A stretch of DNA of 64,000 nt from Erythrobacter crassostreae (GTDB taxonomy: Bacteria; Pseudomonadota; Alphaproteobacteria; Sphingomonadales; Sphingomonadaceae), in assembly GCF_019204045.1 (NCBI RefSeq), contig NZ_JAGSPC010000001.1:1860001-1924000 (forward strand), written 5' to 3'. The notes under the pieces are model-generated. The model was not told where the DNA came from. It ran no database searches and was given only the letters and a program-made list of their open reading frames with translations. Each line of letters opens with the position of its first letter. Positions within the stretch are counted from its first letter, which is position 1. The translations under genes were made by a program, and so were the position numbers. Below, piece by piece: positions 8,150 through 17,542 of the stretch.

Positions 8150-9634
8150 ATGACTTTTGATAAACTCGGGTTGTCTCAACCCGTTCTGCAAGCGCTTGAT
8201 CTCAAGGGCTATACCGTTCCCACACCTATCCAAGAACAGGCGATCCCGCCCGTTCTTGCAGGCCGCGATTTGTTGGGTATTGCCCAGACAGGCACCGGCA
8301 AAACGGCGGCATTCATGCTGCCATCAATCGACCGTTTGCGCGAAAGTGACAAACAGATCCCGTTTAAGAGCTGCCGTATGCTGGTGCTCGCCCCGACACG
8401 GGAGTTGGCGGTGCAAATCGCCGACAGCTCGAAAGATTACGGCGCGCTTGCTGGCCTGAAAGTGCAGGTCATCGTTGGCGGCACCTCGGTCAACAAAGAC
8501 CGTAACAAGCTGCACCGCGGCACCGATATTCTGGTCGCAACACCGGGCCGCTTGCTCGACTTGATCGATCAGAAAGCGTTCAACTTGAACGGCGTCGAAG
8601 TGCTGGTTCTGGACGAAGCTGATCAGATGCTCGACCTTGGCTTTATCCACGCGCTGCGCACGATCAACAAACTGGTGCCGAAAGAGCGCCAGACGCTGTT
8701 TTTCAGCGCGACGATGCCGAAGGCGATTAAGGAACTTGTCAGCGGCTATTGCACCAACCCCGTGCAGGTTTCCGTTACTCCGGAAAGCTCAACCGCAGAA
8801 CGCATTGAGCAATTCCTGTTCATGGTTCAGCAGGACGAAAAGCAATCGCTGCTCGAAATGATGCTGCGCGGACGGCACGAAGTTCCAGGCGAGCTTGAGC
8901 GCGTGCTGATCTTTACCCGCACAAAGCACGGCGCAGACCGCGTTGTGAAGAAACTGGGGCAGGGCGGCATCGAAGCCAACGCGATCCACGGCAACAAATC
9001 GCAGGGCCAGCGTCAGCGCGCCCTGGATGAATTTCGCCGGGGCAAGGTCTCTATCCTGATCGCGACAGATGTTGCCGCGCGCGGGATCGACATTCCGGGC
9101 GTGAGCCACGTGATCAATTACGAATTGCCCAATGTGCCGGAGCAATATGTCCACCGCATTGGCCGGACAGCGCGAGCCGGCAAAGATGGTATCGCGATTG
9201 CATTTTGCGCCGAGGATGAGCGCGCATATCTGAAAGACATTCAAAAAACGACCGACGCTCAGATGGAGCGCCTGCCGCTTCCGGAAAATTTCCGTGCTGT
9301 CGTCGAAGGTGTCGGCCCGACAAAACGCGAAGTGAAACAGCGCCAGCCGCGCGTCAAAGCCAAGCCGTTTCGTAAGAAACCGCAAGGTGGCGGCAAACCG
9401 CGTGGCGGCGGTGGCGGCGAGGGACCAAGCGATGGTCCATCACGGCCCAAGCAAAAGCATCAATCCCGCAAGGGCCGTCCAAACCACTCCGGCGGCGGTG
9501 GCGGTGGCGGCGGCGGTGGTCGTCCAGGCGGCGGCAATCGCCGTGGTGGTTCGGGTCGCCGTGGCGGCTCGGGCGGCGGCTCAGGTGGTGGCGGCGGTGG
9601 CGGCCAGCGCGGCCCACGATCCTCGCAAGGCTAA
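8150..9634 (+). CDS. DEAD-box ATP-dependent RNA helicase, RhlE-like, with Gly-rich tail
   Basis: This ATP-driven RNA helicase probably acts in ribosome assembly or RNA turnover. The 494-aa protein shows the Q motif (PTPIQEQAIP), Walker A AQTGTGKT, PTRELAVQI, TPGRLLDL, Walker B LDEADQMLDLGF, SAT, and the C-terminal lobe motifs ARGIDIPGVSHVINYELP and HRIGRTARAG. The last 130 residues are basic, then extremely glycine-rich with RGG/GGS units, a low-complexity RNA-binding tail typical of RhlE/SrmB-like proteins. Bases 9400-9620 are therefore a GGC/GGT repeat tract coding for this tail. A stand-alone symbol would be a guess within the RhlE/DeaD group. Confidence 0.93.
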   Translation: MTFDKLGLSQPVLQALDLKGYTVPTPIQEQAIPPVLAGRDLLGIAQTGTGKTAAFMLPSIDRLRESDKQIPFKSCRMLVLAPTRELAVQIADSSKDYGALAGLKVQVIVGGTSVNKDRNKLHRGTDILVATPGRLLDLIDQKAFNLNGVEVLVLDEADQMLDLGFIHALRTINKLVPKERQTLFFSATMPKAIKELVSGYCTNPVQVSVTPESSTAERIEQFLFMVQQDEKQSLLEMMLRGRHEVPGELERVLIFTRTKHGADRVVKKLGQGGIEANAIHGNKSQGQRQRALDEFRRGKVSILIATDVAARGIDIPGVSHVINYELPNVPEQYVHRIGRTARAGKDGIAIAFCAEDERAYLKDIQKTTDAQMERLPLPENFRAVVEGVGPTKREVKQRQPRVKAKPFRKKPQGGGKPRGGGGGEGPSDGPSRPKQKHQSRKGRPNHSGGGGGGGGGGRPGGGNRRGGSGRRGGSGGGSGGGGGGGQRGPRSSQG

Positions 9635-9746
9635 ACCAGCCGAGTAACAATTCCTCCCTTTGCACCGAAAAGCGATTGTATGCGCGCGGGCGGTTGGCAA
9701 CAGCCGCCGCCCGCGCCATATCGTCAGGCACAATAGGAGGACCACA

Positions 9747-11102
9747 ATGCCCGATACCGAATACGACTATGACCTTTTCACAATCGGCATTGGTTCAGGC
9801 GGCACCCGTGCCAGCCGCGTAGCCTCCGCACACGGTGCCCGGGTTGCCGCAGCCGAGGAATACCGCGTCGGCGGAACCTGCGTCATTCGCGGCTGTGTGC
9901 CCAAAAAGATGCTCGTTTACGGCGCCCATTTTGCCGAAGACATCGAAGACGCGGCGCAATTTGGCTGGACCATCGAAGGCAAAAGCTTCGACTGGGTGAA
10001 GCTGCGCGATCATGTGCAGACCGATATCGACCGGCTCGAAGGTTTGTATGGCGAGACGCTCGACAATCACGGCGTGACCGTCTTCCGAGAACGTGCCGAG
10101 ATTACAGGCGATCACGAGATCACGCTTTCAAGCGGTAAAGTCATCACCGCAAAGTACATTCTTGTCGCTACAGGCGCGCGCCCGTTTGTGCCTGAATTCC
10201 CTGGCAGCGAGCACACGATCACGTCCAACGAAGCCTTCCATCTAGACGAAGTGCCAAAGCGTATCCTGATCGCAGGCGGCGGCTATATCGCCAACGAATT
10301 TGCGGGCATCTTTAACGAATTTGGCAGTCGCGTGACCATCGTCAACCGCTCCGATGTGATCCTGCGCAGCTATGACGCGGCATTGCAGGATCGGTTGCTC
10401 AAAATCTCCCTCGCGAAGGGGATCGAGTTTTGCTTCAACGCCGAGTTCGAGAGCATCGAAAAGAATGAAGATGGCTCGCTCCGCGTGAAAATGACGGGCC
10501 ATGATGCGCGTGACTTTGACCAGGTCATGATCGCCACCGGCCGTGTGCCCAATATCGAAGGTCTTGGCCTCGACAAAGTCGGCGTAGAGCTCGGCAAAAA
10601 AGGTGAGATCAAGGTCGACGAATTCAGCAAGACGAACGTCGATTACATCTATGCTGTTGGCGATGTGACAGACCGCGTCCAGCTAACCCCGGTCGCCATC
10701 CGCGAAGGGCAAGCCTTTGCCGACAGTGTGTTTAGCGACATCGAGCCATACGCGGTCGATCACTCGTGCATTCCAAGCGCGGTTTTCAGCCACCCGCCCA
10801 TCGCCGCCGTCGGTATGACAGAAGGTGAAGCGCGCAATTCCCTCGGCAATATCAAAGTGTTCCAGTCCGATTTTCGCGCGATGAAGAATGTCGTGGCAGG
10901 GCGAAATGAACGCAGCCTCTACAAAATGATTGTCGACGCGGCGAATGACAAGATCGTGGGCATCCATATGATCGGCCCTGAATCGCCGGAGATCATGCAA
11001 GCGGCGGCAATCGCGGTTAAAGTCGGTTTGACCAAGGCGGACTTCGATTCCACCACGGCGATCCACCCGACCATGGCCGAAGAACTGGTCCTGTTTAAAT
11101 AG
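9747..11102 (+). CDS. gor: Glutathione-disulfide reductase
   Basis: This FAD enzyme uses NADPH to reduce oxidised glutathione in the cytosol. The 451-aa protein has an N-terminal FAD Rossmann motif (GIGSGGTRASRVAS), the redox pair C45/C50 in GGTCVIRGCVPKKML, a second nucleotide-binding motif (IAGGGYIANEFAGIF), YAVGDVT, and the C-terminal catalytic HPTMAEE. A longer in-frame start at 9660 exists, but ATG at 9747 has an excellent AGGAGG upstream and the normal N terminus. The SDR gene follows after 12 nt, so the two are likely co-transcribed. Confidence 0.95.
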   Translation: MPDTEYDYDLFTIGIGSGGTRASRVASAHGARVAAAEEYRVGGTCVIRGCVPKKMLVYGAHFAEDIEDAAQFGWTIEGKSFDWVKLRDHVQTDIDRLEGLYGETLDNHGVTVFRERAEITGDHEITLSSGKVITAKYILVATGARPFVPEFPGSEHTITSNEAFHLDEVPKRILIAGGGYIANEFAGIFNEFGSRVTIVNRSDVILRSYDAALQDRLLKISLAKGIEFCFNAEFESIEKNEDGSLRVKMTGHDARDFDQVMIATGRVPNIEGLGLDKVGVELGKKGEIKVDEFSKTNVDYIYAVGDVTDRVQLTPVAIREGQAFADSVFSDIEPYAVDHSCIPSAVFSHPPIAAVGMTEGEARNSLGNIKVFQSDFRAMKNVVAGRNERSLYKMIVDAANDKIVGIHMIGPESPEIMQAAAIAVKVGLTKADFDSTTAIHPTMAEELVLFK

Positions 11103-11114
11103 GGGCCGGATAGC

Positions 11115-11837
11115 ATGGACATCAAAGGCAAGACGGTTCTGCTCACAGGCGGAACGGCCGGTATTGGCAAGGAAATGGCGCTCAAGTTGAAAGAGCTGGG
11201 CGCCACCGTTGTAGTGACGGGCCGCAATGCAGAACGGGTTGCCGCGATGCAGGCCGAGGGATTTGAAGTGATCTCAGCGGGGCTCTCAGACGCCGCCGGT
11301 GTTGATGCGCTCGTCGCCGAATGGGGCGCACGAGAGCTCGACATTCTGATCAACAATGCAGGCCAGCTGGTCGATCATGACTTCCGAAAAGGCGCTCCCG
11401 ATGCGGATGCAGCGGATGATTGCATCTATGCCAATCTTAGCGCGCCGATCCGGTTGGGCGGCGCGTTGATAGAGCACCTAAAAGCGCGGCCAGAGGCGGC
11501 CATCGTCAATGTCACAAGCGGCCTTGCGATATCGCCTGCCGCGCGTCAGCCGGTTTATTGCGCGACCAAGGCGGGACTGCGGTTTTACACGCTGAGCCTG
11601 CGCGAGCAGCTAAAAGACACAAACATCCACGTGATCGAGGCTCTACCGCCTGTAGTCGATACTCAGATGAACGATGGCAACCCGATGAAGAAAATGCCGG
11701 CCACAGAATGCGCACGGCAGATCATCTCGGCAATCGCGAAAAACCGTGATGAGGCGAATATCGGCATGACCAAAGCGCTTCGAGTGACGGAAAGCATTCA
11801 CCCCGCCTTGGCGCGGAGCCTAACGCTCAAATTCTAA
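11115..11837 (+). CDS. Short-chain dehydrogenase/reductase (DltE-like)
   Basis: This 240-aa Rossmann-fold oxidoreductase of the classical SDR family has the cofactor motif TGGTAGIG (residues about 11-18), an Arg after strand 2 (VTGRN) favouring NADP(H), the structural NNAG motif (LINNAGQLVD) and the catalytic YCATK with an upstream serine (NVTSGLA). Substrate is unknown. The family includes oxidoreductases related to DltE and short-chain alcohol dehydrogenases. It follows gor by 12 nt, so a role in redox homeostasis or carbonyl detoxification is possible but only inferred. Confidence 0.88.
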   Translation: MDIKGKTVLLTGGTAGIGKEMALKLKELGATVVVTGRNAERVAAMQAEGFEVISAGLSDAAGVDALVAEWGARELDILINNAGQLVDHDFRKGAPDADAADDCIYANLSAPIRLGGALIEHLKARPEAAIVNVTSGLAISPAARQPVYCATKAGLRFYTLSLREQLKDTNIHVIEALPPVVDTQMNDGNPMKKMPATECARQIISAIAKNRDEANIGMTKALRVTESIHPALARSLTLKF

Positions 11838-11917
11838 GGGGCACGTTTGGCCCGCTAAAGTTGACGCTTGGGCGCGGCTACGGCAACGACCTTTGATCAA
11901 TCAAACAGAGGTCATCA

Positions 11918-13450
11918 ATGTCCGCCAATATCGCCGAAATGGAACGTCGCCGTGCCGCTGCCGAAATGGGCGGCGGTGAAAAACGGATCGCCGCACAGCA
12001 TGCCAAGGGTAAGCTGACCGCGCGCGAGCGGATCGACGTTCTGCTGGATGAAGACAGCTTTGAAGAGCTGGATCGCTTCGTCGAGCATGACTGCGTCGAT
12101 TTCGGCATGGAAACGCAAAAGATCCCCGGCGACGGCGTTGTTACCGGATCGGGCACGATCAATGGCCGCCTCGTTTATGTGTACAGCCAAGACTTCACCG
12201 TGTTCGGCGGATCGCTGTCAAAACGCCATGCGGAGAAAATCTGCAAGGTGATGGAAACCGCCATGAAAGTCGGCGCGCCGGTGATTGGCATGAATGACAG
12301 CGGCGGCGCGCGCATTCAGGAAGGCGTGGCGTCACTGGGCGGATATGCGGACGTGTTCCAGCGCAACGTGCTCGCATCCGGCGTCATTCCGCAGATCAGC
12401 CTGATTATGGGACCATGCGCGGGCGGCGCGGTGTATTCGCCGGCGATGACCGATTTCATCTTCATGGTGAAAGACAGCAGCTACATGTTCGTCACCGGCC
12501 CCGATGTGGTGAAGACCGTGACCAATGAAGAAGTCACTCAGGAGGAATTGGGCGGCGCGATCACGCATACGACCAAGACGTCTGTCGCCGATATCGCGTT
12601 TGAAAATGACATTGACGCGCTGCTCGCAACGCGGCGGTTCTTCCAATATCTGCCTCTCTCCAACCGCGAGACTGCGCCGGTATTGCCAGTCAACGATCCG
12701 TGGGACCGTGTGGAGGAAAGCCTCGACACGCTGATCCCTGACAACGCGAACCAGCCTTACGACATGCATGAGGTGATCGCGAAGATTGTGGACGAAGGCG
12801 ATTTCTTTGAAATCCAGCCGACCCATGCCGCGAACATCATCTGCGGCTTTGGCCGGGTCGAGGGGCGCAGCGTGGGCGTGGTCGCGAACCAGCCGATGGT
12901 TCTGGCGGGCGTGCTCGATATCAACTCGTCAAAGAAAGCCGCGCGCTTTGTGCGGTTCTGCGACGCGTTTGAAATCCCGATTGTGACTCTGGTGGACGTT
13001 CCCGGCTTCCTGCCCGGCACCAGCCAAGAGCTCGGCGGCATTATCAAACACGGCGCGAAGCTGTTGTTTGCCTATGGTGAGGCGACCGTGCCCAAAATCA
13101 CGATCATCACGCGAAAGGCCTATGGCGGCGCGTATGACGTGATGGCGTCAAAGCACCTTCGCGGAGACCTCAACTACGCATGGCCAACAGCCGAGATCGC
13201 AGTGATGGGCGCAAAAGGCGCGGTGGAGATTATCTTCCGCCAGGATCGCGGCGATGCCGAAAAAATCGCGGAGAAAACGAAAGAATACGAAGACCGCTTT
13301 GCGAACCCGTTTGTGGCCGCACAGCGCGGCTATATCGACGAGGTGATCTACCCACGAAACACGCGCAAACGGATCGCCTTGGGGCTACGCAAGCTGCGCA
13401 CGAAGCAGCTTGAGAACCCTTGGAAGAAACATGACAATATTCCGCTTTAG
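11918..13450 (+). CDS. pccB: Propionyl-CoA carboxylase, beta (carboxyltransferase) subunit
   Basis: PccB transfers CO2 from biotin to propionyl-CoA, giving (S)-methylmalonyl-CoA. The 510-aa product shows the carboxyltransferase landmarks: [24 protein letters not shown] with [13 protein letters not shown] (acyl-CoA oxyanion hole), and, in the C-terminal half, [12 protein letters not shown] and [12 protein letters not shown]. Length is the family standard. It opens the methylmalonyl-CoA cluster (pccB, mce, echA-like, mcm, bioB, ..., pccA). The biotin-carrying partner, pccA, lies 9 kb downstream on the same strand. Confidence 0.95.
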   Translation: MSANIAEMERRRAAAEMGGGEKRIAAQHAKGKLTARERIDVLLDEDSFEELDRFVEHDCVDFGMETQKIPGDGVVTGSGTINGRLVYVYSQDFTVFGGSLSKRHAEKICKVMETAMKVGAPVIGMNDSGGARIQEGVASLGGYADVFQRNVLASGVIPQISLIMGPCAGGAVYSPAMTDFIFMVKDSSYMFVTGPDVVKTVTNEEVTQEELGGAITHTTKTSVADIAFENDIDALLATRRFFQYLPLSNRETAPVLPVNDPWDRVEESLDTLIPDNANQPYDMHEVIAKIVDEGDFFEIQPTHAANIICGFGRVEGRSVGVVANQPMVLAGVLDINSSKKAARFVRFCDAFEIPIVTLVDVPGFLPGTSQELGGIIKHGAKLLFAYGEATVPKITIITRKAYGGAYDVMASKHLRGDLNYAWPTAEIAVMGAKGAVEIIFRQDRGDAEKIAEKTKEYEDRFANPFVAAQRGYIDEVIYPRNTRKRIALGLRKLRTKQLENPWKKHDNIPL

Positions 13451-13489
13451 GTCAGAACACTGCTTGCACTCTGCTGAGTTAATCACACG

Positions 13490-13698
13490 ATGACTGATTT
13501 AGCGACGATCTTTGCGTGCCTTTCGCTTTTCTTGTTTTGTGCCTGGATCGGATTTCTCGTTCTTGCAGCAAGGCAGAAAAAGGCTGGCACTCAAGCTGGC
13601 GCGCTGACTATAAGCTGTTCGCTTGGCTTTCAATTCTCCTCGTATTTGCTTTTGCGTTTATGACCTTCACAACCTTTGAGTTAAATGTGATCCAATGA
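13490..13698 (+). pseudogene. Small two-helix membrane protein gene, apparently split by a frameshift
   Basis: Two overlapping frames share the features of one small gene. Frame A starts at ATG 13490 (MTDLATIFACLSLFLFCAWI...) and gives one hydrophobic helix before ending at 13663. Frame C, shifted by -1, is open from GTG 13516 to 13698 and encodes a second helix (LFAWLSILLVFAFAFMTF). Frame C ends in an ATGA overlap with the mce start at 13695, the coupling style used throughout this window. Joining them at the A5 run near 13577-13582 gives a protein of about 69 aa with two membrane segments. It could be a true pseudogene, a sequencing indel or programmed slippage. Confidence 0.5.
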
Positions 13699-14150
13699 AA
13701 CTAGGCCGTCTCAACCATATCGGCGTCGCAACGCCTTCCATCGCAGACTCCATCGCGCACTACCGTGACACGATGGGCGCGACGCAGATCACGGCGCCAT
13801 TCGATCTACCCGAGCAGGGCGTGAAGGTCTGCTTTGTCGATACGCCCACCCATTCGACAGGCTCAGGGTTGTCGGAAAGTGGAGGCACCCAGATCGAGCT
13901 GATCGAGCCGTTTGACGAAAGCTCGCCCATCAACGGATTCCTCGCCAAAAATCCGGCTGGCGGGCAGCATCACGTCTGTTTTGAAGTGCCCGATATCGAG
14001 GAAGCCCGCGCCGAGTTTGAAGCTATGGGCAAACGTATCCTCGGCCCGACCCGCATCGGGGCGCATGGCACGCCGATCTTCTTTCTCCACCCGAAAGATA
14101 TGCAGGGCATCCTGACCGAAATTATGGAAACCCCCAAAGAGGCGCATTGA
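13695..14150 (+). CDS. mce: Methylmalonyl-CoA epimerase
   Basis: This enzyme interconverts (S)- and (R)-methylmalonyl-CoA, linking propionyl-CoA carboxylase to the mutase. The 151-aa protein belongs to the vicinal-oxygen-chelate fold. Candidate metal ligands are H8 (LNHIGVA), the histidines of GGQHHVCFEVPDI and the C-terminal glutamate of ILTEIME. Length is normal. It overlaps the small membrane-protein frame by 4 bp upstream and lies between pccB and mcm, exactly where the pathway needs it. Confidence 0.94.
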   Translation: MKLGRLNHIGVATPSIADSIAHYRDTMGATQITAPFDLPEQGVKVCFVDTPTHSTGSGLSESGGTQIELIEPFDESSPINGFLAKNPAGGQHHVCFEVPDIEEARAEFEAMGKRILGPTRIGAHGTPIFFLHPKDMQGILTEIMETPKEAH

Positions 14151-14255
14151 TTGCTTGCGCGTGGAACCGATGACGCAGCGCGCCCTAACGGACTTGCGCA
14201 GGCTCCTCAGGCGCGCCAAAGACAGTTGCGAAACGAAACGCTTGGGAGAGCTTCT

Positions 14256-15029
14256 TTGACCTTTGAAACCATTCGCGTCGAAACCGACGGACCGCTCACC
14301 ACTATCACGCTAAACCGGCCAGAGCGGCTCAATGCGATGCCGCCGCAAATGGCGAATGAAATCGGTCAGGTGTTCTATGATCTCGGAGATGCACGCGCGG
14401 TTTTGATCACGGGTGAGGGCAAAGGCTTTTGCTCTGGCGCCGATCTGTCTGCTCGCTCTTCGGATAGCAAGGGCGGCTCGCATGAAGCGCTTTCCAACCA
14501 TTATAATCCCGCGATCAACCAAATTCTGCGCGCGAAAGTGCCGGTGATCTGCGCGGTAAACGGCCCTGCGGCAGGTGTCGGGTGCAGCCTCGCGCTGGCC
14601 GCCGACTTTACCATTGCGGGCAAGAGCGCGTATTTCCTCCAAGCCTTCGTCAATATCGGCCTTGTGCCCGATGGCGGATCGACATGGATGCTGGCCCGCG
14701 CAATAGGCCGCGCCCGTGCAACCCGCATGATGATGCTGGGTGAGAAGATCGGCGCAGAACAAGCCGAGGATTGGGGTCTGATCTATAAATGCGTGGATGA
14801 TGCGGTATTGATGGACGAAGCCCGCGCACTTGCTGCGGAGCTCGCTAACGGGCCGACACTCGCTTACTCCCATATCAAGCGGAATATCGGCGCGGCTCTC
14901 GACGGTGCATTGCCGCAGGTCTTGCAGGCCGAGGCAGAGGCTCAGGCCATCGCCGGCGCAAGCGATGATGCGAAAGAGGGCGGGCAGGCATTTCTCGATA
15001 AGCGTAAGGCTGAATTTACTGGAAAATAG
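14256..15029 (+). CDS. Enoyl-CoA hydratase/isomerase family protein
   Basis: This crotonase-fold protein of 257 aa acts on an acyl-CoA. Visible are the CoA-binding oxyanion-hole segments GEGKGFCSGADLSAR and NGPAAGVGCSLALAADFTIA, and the helix SAYFLQAFVNIGLVPDGGSTWML carrying a catalytic acidic position. This last pattern resembles 2-(1,2-epoxy-1,2-dihydrophenyl)acetyl-CoA isomerase (PaaG-like) enzymes, but its place in the propionate cluster suggests feeding of short acyl-CoAs. The frame is open from 14151, but TTG at 14256 is the likely start: GGGAGAG lies 7 nt upstream and the protein then has the family length. A palindromic repeat follows its stop. Confidence 0.85.
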   Translation: MTFETIRVETDGPLTTITLNRPERLNAMPPQMANEIGQVFYDLGDARAVLITGEGKGFCSGADLSARSSDSKGGSHEALSNHYNPAINQILRAKVPVICAVNGPAAGVGCSLALAADFTIAGKSAYFLQAFVNIGLVPDGGSTWMLARAIGRARATRMMMLGEKIGAEQAEDWGLIYKCVDDAVLMDEARALAAELANGPTLAYSHIKRNIGAALDGALPQVLQAEAEAQAIAGASDDAKEGGQAFLDKRKAEFTGK

Positions 15030-15033
15030 CGGC

Positions 15034-15093
15034 CCGTTCGTGCCGAGCCTGTCGAAGCACGAATTCGCCCTTCGACAGGCTCAGGGCGAACGG
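15034..15093. repeat. Sphingomonad-type palindromic intergenic repeat
   Basis: A 60-bp imperfect palindrome fills almost the whole gap between echA and mcm. The left arm runs CCGTTCGTGCCGAGCCTGTC and on to 15062, and the right arm ends CGACAGGCTCAGGGCGAACGG. The two arms are complementary over about 28 positions with a few mismatches. Elements of this form (a conserved TGTCGAAG core flanked by GTTCG) are, from memory, abundant in intergenic DNA of sphingomonads. In RNA it would form a long hairpin that could attenuate transcription or protect the upstream mRNA. I found no second copy in this window. Confidence 0.8.
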
Positions 15094-15107
15094 TTATGGA
15101 ATTTCTC

Positions 15108-17261
15108 ATGACTGACAAACGTACCCCCGCCGACTGGAAAGCCCTCGCTGACAAGGAATCGAAAGGGCGCGACCTGAAGTGGTCGACGCCTGAGGGTTTC
15201 GATATCAAACCGCTTTACACCGAAGCGGATCATGCCGATTTCGATCCGGGCCTGCCGGGCTTCGCGCCGTTCACGCGGGGCGTAAAGGCGAGCATGTATG
15301 CGGGCCGTCCGTGGACGATCCGGCAATATGCGGGCTTCTCGACCGCCGAGGAATCCAACGCATTTTACCGCCGCAATCTGGCGATGGGGCAAAAAGGGCT
15401 GTCGGTCGCTTTCGATCTGGCCACCCACCGCGGTTATGACAGCGATCACGCGCGCGTTGTTGGCGATGTCGGCAAAGCTGGTGTGGCGATCGATACGGTC
15501 GCGGATATGGAAGTGCTGTTCGACCAAATCCCGCTCGATACGATGTCTGTCTCGATGACGATGAACGGCGCGGTCATTCCGGTGATGGCGTTCTATATCG
15601 TCGCAGGGGAGCGCTCAGGAGTGCCCGCGGAAAAGCTGTCGGGCACGATCCAGAACGACATCCTGAAAGAGTTTATGGTGCGCAACACCTACATCTATCC
15701 GCCAGAGCCAAGTATGCGGATTGTGTCGGATATTATCGCCTACACTTCGGCCAATATGCCGCGTTTCAACAGCATCTCGATTTCGGGCTATCACATGCAT
15801 GAGGCGGGCGCGACGGCGGTGCAGGAACTCGCCTTCACCATCGCCGATGGCAAGGAATACGCAGAAAAGGCGATGGCGACCGGCCTGGATATTGATGCGT
15901 TTGCAGGGCGGCTTTCGTTCTTTTTCGGCATCGGCATGAACTTCTTTATGGAGATCGCTAAACTGCGCGCTGCACGGACGCTGTGGTACAAAGTGATGGA
16001 CGGGCTGGGCGCGCAGAGCGAGCGGTCGAAGATGCTGCGCACACACTGCCAGACGTCTGGTGTCTCTCTGCAGGAGCAAGACCCGTACAACAACGTGATG
16101 CGCACCACGATTGAAGCGATGGCAGCGACATTGGGCGGCACGCAATCGCTCCACACCAATGCCTTGGATGAGGCGATTGCGCTGCCAACGGATTTCTCCG
16201 CGCGCATCGCGCGTAACACGCAGTTGGTGCTGCAAGAGGAAAGCGGCATCACCAACGTCGTCGATCCACTCGGGGGCTCGCACTATATCGAAGCGCTGAC
16301 CGCGACGCTGGTTGAAGAAGCCGAAAAGTTGATGGCGGAAGTCGATGCGGCAGGCGGGATGACCGCTTATGTCGCCACCGGCGCGCCCAAGGCTGCGATT
16401 GAACGCGCCGCAGCGGAAAAGCAGACCGGCATCGACAAGGGTGAGACCGTGATCGTCGGTGTGAACAAGTATCGCAAAGACGAAGAAGACCCCATCGACA
16501 CGCTCGACATCGACAATGCGAAAGTGCGCAAGGGCCAGATCGCACGGATCGAGCAAGTGCGCGCAAACCGTGATGAAGCCGCATGTCAGGCCGCTTTGAA
16601 GGCTCTCACAGAGGGATCATTGGGCGGCGGCAACGTGCTTGAGCTCGCGGTGGAAGCAGCGCGCCATGATGCGACACTGGGGGAGATTTCGATGGCGATG
16701 GAAACGGTCTTCGGCCGCCACGATGCGACGCCGAAACCCGTCACTGGTGTCTACAAAAGCGCGTACGAATTTGATCGCCGCTGGGCTCAGGTCACAGATG
16801 GCGTTGACGCAGTCGAGCGCCGACTGGGCCGCAAACCGCGCATCATGGTCGCGAAAATGGGCCAAGACGGCCATGATCGCGGCGCCAATGTTATCGCCAG
16901 TGCGTTTTCGGACATGGGCTTTGAGGTTGTATCAGGCCCGCTGTTCCAGACCCCGCAAGAAACATGCGACAACGCTATCGAAGCCGATGTCGATGTAGTT
17001 GGAGCATCGAGCCTCGCGGCGGGGCACAAGACGCTCATCCCTGAACTCATCCGATTGCTGAAAGAAGCGGGCCGGAGCGATATCAAGGTCACAGCAGGCG
17101 GCGTGATCCCGCCGCAGGATTACGACTTCCTGCGCGAAGCAGGCGTGCAGGGCATCTACGGACCCGGCTCAAACGTGGTCGAATGCGCTGCGGACATCCT
17201 TACGTTGCTCGGGCATAATATGCCGCCGCTGGGTGAGGATCTGGACGAGGCGACGGAGTGA
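15108..17261 (+). CDS. mcm: Methylmalonyl-CoA mutase (adenosylcobalamin-dependent)
   Basis: This B12 enzyme rearranges (R)-methylmalonyl-CoA to succinyl-CoA. The 717-aa single-chain form combines the substrate TIM barrel ([49 protein letters not shown]) with the C-terminal cobalamin domain bearing [14 protein letters not shown] (His is the lower cobalt ligand) and GGVIPPQDY. An alternative ATG at 15096 would add four residues and lie just after the palindrome. [10 protein letters not shown] is the more typical start. The stop overlaps the GTG start of the lipoprotein gene by 4 bp. Confidence 0.96.
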   Translation: MTDKRTPADWKALADKESKGRDLKWSTPEGFDIKPLYTEADHADFDPGLPGFAPFTRGVKASMYAGRPWTIRQYAGFSTAEESNAFYRRNLAMGQKGLSVAFDLATHRGYDSDHARVVGDVGKAGVAIDTVADMEVLFDQIPLDTMSVSMTMNGAVIPVMAFYIVAGERSGVPAEKLSGTIQNDILKEFMVRNTYIYPPEPSMRIVSDIIAYTSANMPRFNSISISGYHMHEAGATAVQELAFTIADGKEYAEKAMATGLDIDAFAGRLSFFFGIGMNFFMEIAKLRAARTLWYKVMDGLGAQSERSKMLRTHCQTSGVSLQEQDPYNNVMRTTIEAMAATLGGTQSLHTNALDEAIALPTDFSARIARNTQLVLQEESGITNVVDPLGGSHYIEALTATLVEEAEKLMAEVDAAGGMTAYVATGAPKAAIERAAAEKQTGIDKGETVIVGVNKYRKDEEDPIDTLDIDNAKVRKGQIARIEQVRANRDEAACQAALKALTEGSLGGGNVLELAVEAARHDATLGEISMAMETVFGRHDATPKPVTGVYKSAYEFDRRWAQVTDGVDAVERRLGRKPRIMVAKMGQDGHDRGANVIASAFSDMGFEVVSGPLFQTPQETCDNAIEADVDVVGASSLAAGHKTLIPELIRLLKEAGRSDIKVTAGGVIPPQDYDFLREAGVQGIYGPGSNVVECAADILTLLGHNMPPLGEDLDEATE

Positions 17262-17539
17262 GCAGAGCCTTTATTGTCACGGTAGCTCTGCTCTTGACTG
17301 GCTGCGGCGATCCCGACGTTTGGAGCGGTTGGGTTTATCCGGACGGTTCCAACCTTCTGAATGACGTTCCTATTGGCGAATTTGAGAGTTTGGAGATGTG
17401 TCGCGATGCCGCGTTGTCGAAACTCGAAAGTGAAAGAAGCTTCCATGTTGGACAGCCCGTTCAGGGCGACTACGAGTGCGGCCTTAATTGTGAGCCGTCA
17501 GGCTATGGAAGTAACATCTGCGAAGAAACGAAGCGATAG
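17258..17539 (+). CDS. Small lipoprotein, 93 aa, unknown function
   Basis: The protein starts [20 protein letters not shown]. The lipobox LTGC puts the lipidated cysteine at C16, and the +2 residue is Gly, so outer-membrane sorting is expected. The mature part has four further cysteines (48, 74, 78, 88) and several tryptophan/tyrosine residues, suggesting a small disulfide-stabilised periplasmic domain. I recognise no family. It overlaps the mcm stop by 4 bp (GTGA) and ends 3 nt before bioB, so it is part of the propionate operon although its role there is not evident. Confidence 0.78.
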   Translation: MSRAFIVTVALLLTGCGDPDVWSGWVYPDGSNLLNDVPIGEFESLEMCRDAALSKLESERSFHVGQPVQGDYECGLNCEPSGYGSNICEETKR

Positions 17540-17542
17540 AAA

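Noticed and set aside
9400..9630. Tandem GGC/GGT repeats considered as a CRISPR or VNTR array
   Set aside because: There are no regular spacers; the tract encodes the in-frame Gly/Arg-rich tail of the helicase.
14151..14255. Thirty-five-codon extension of the enoyl-CoA hydratase
   Set aside because: The segment is Gln/Arg/Ala-rich and unlike the family, while TTG at 14256 has a good ribosome binding site and gives normal length.
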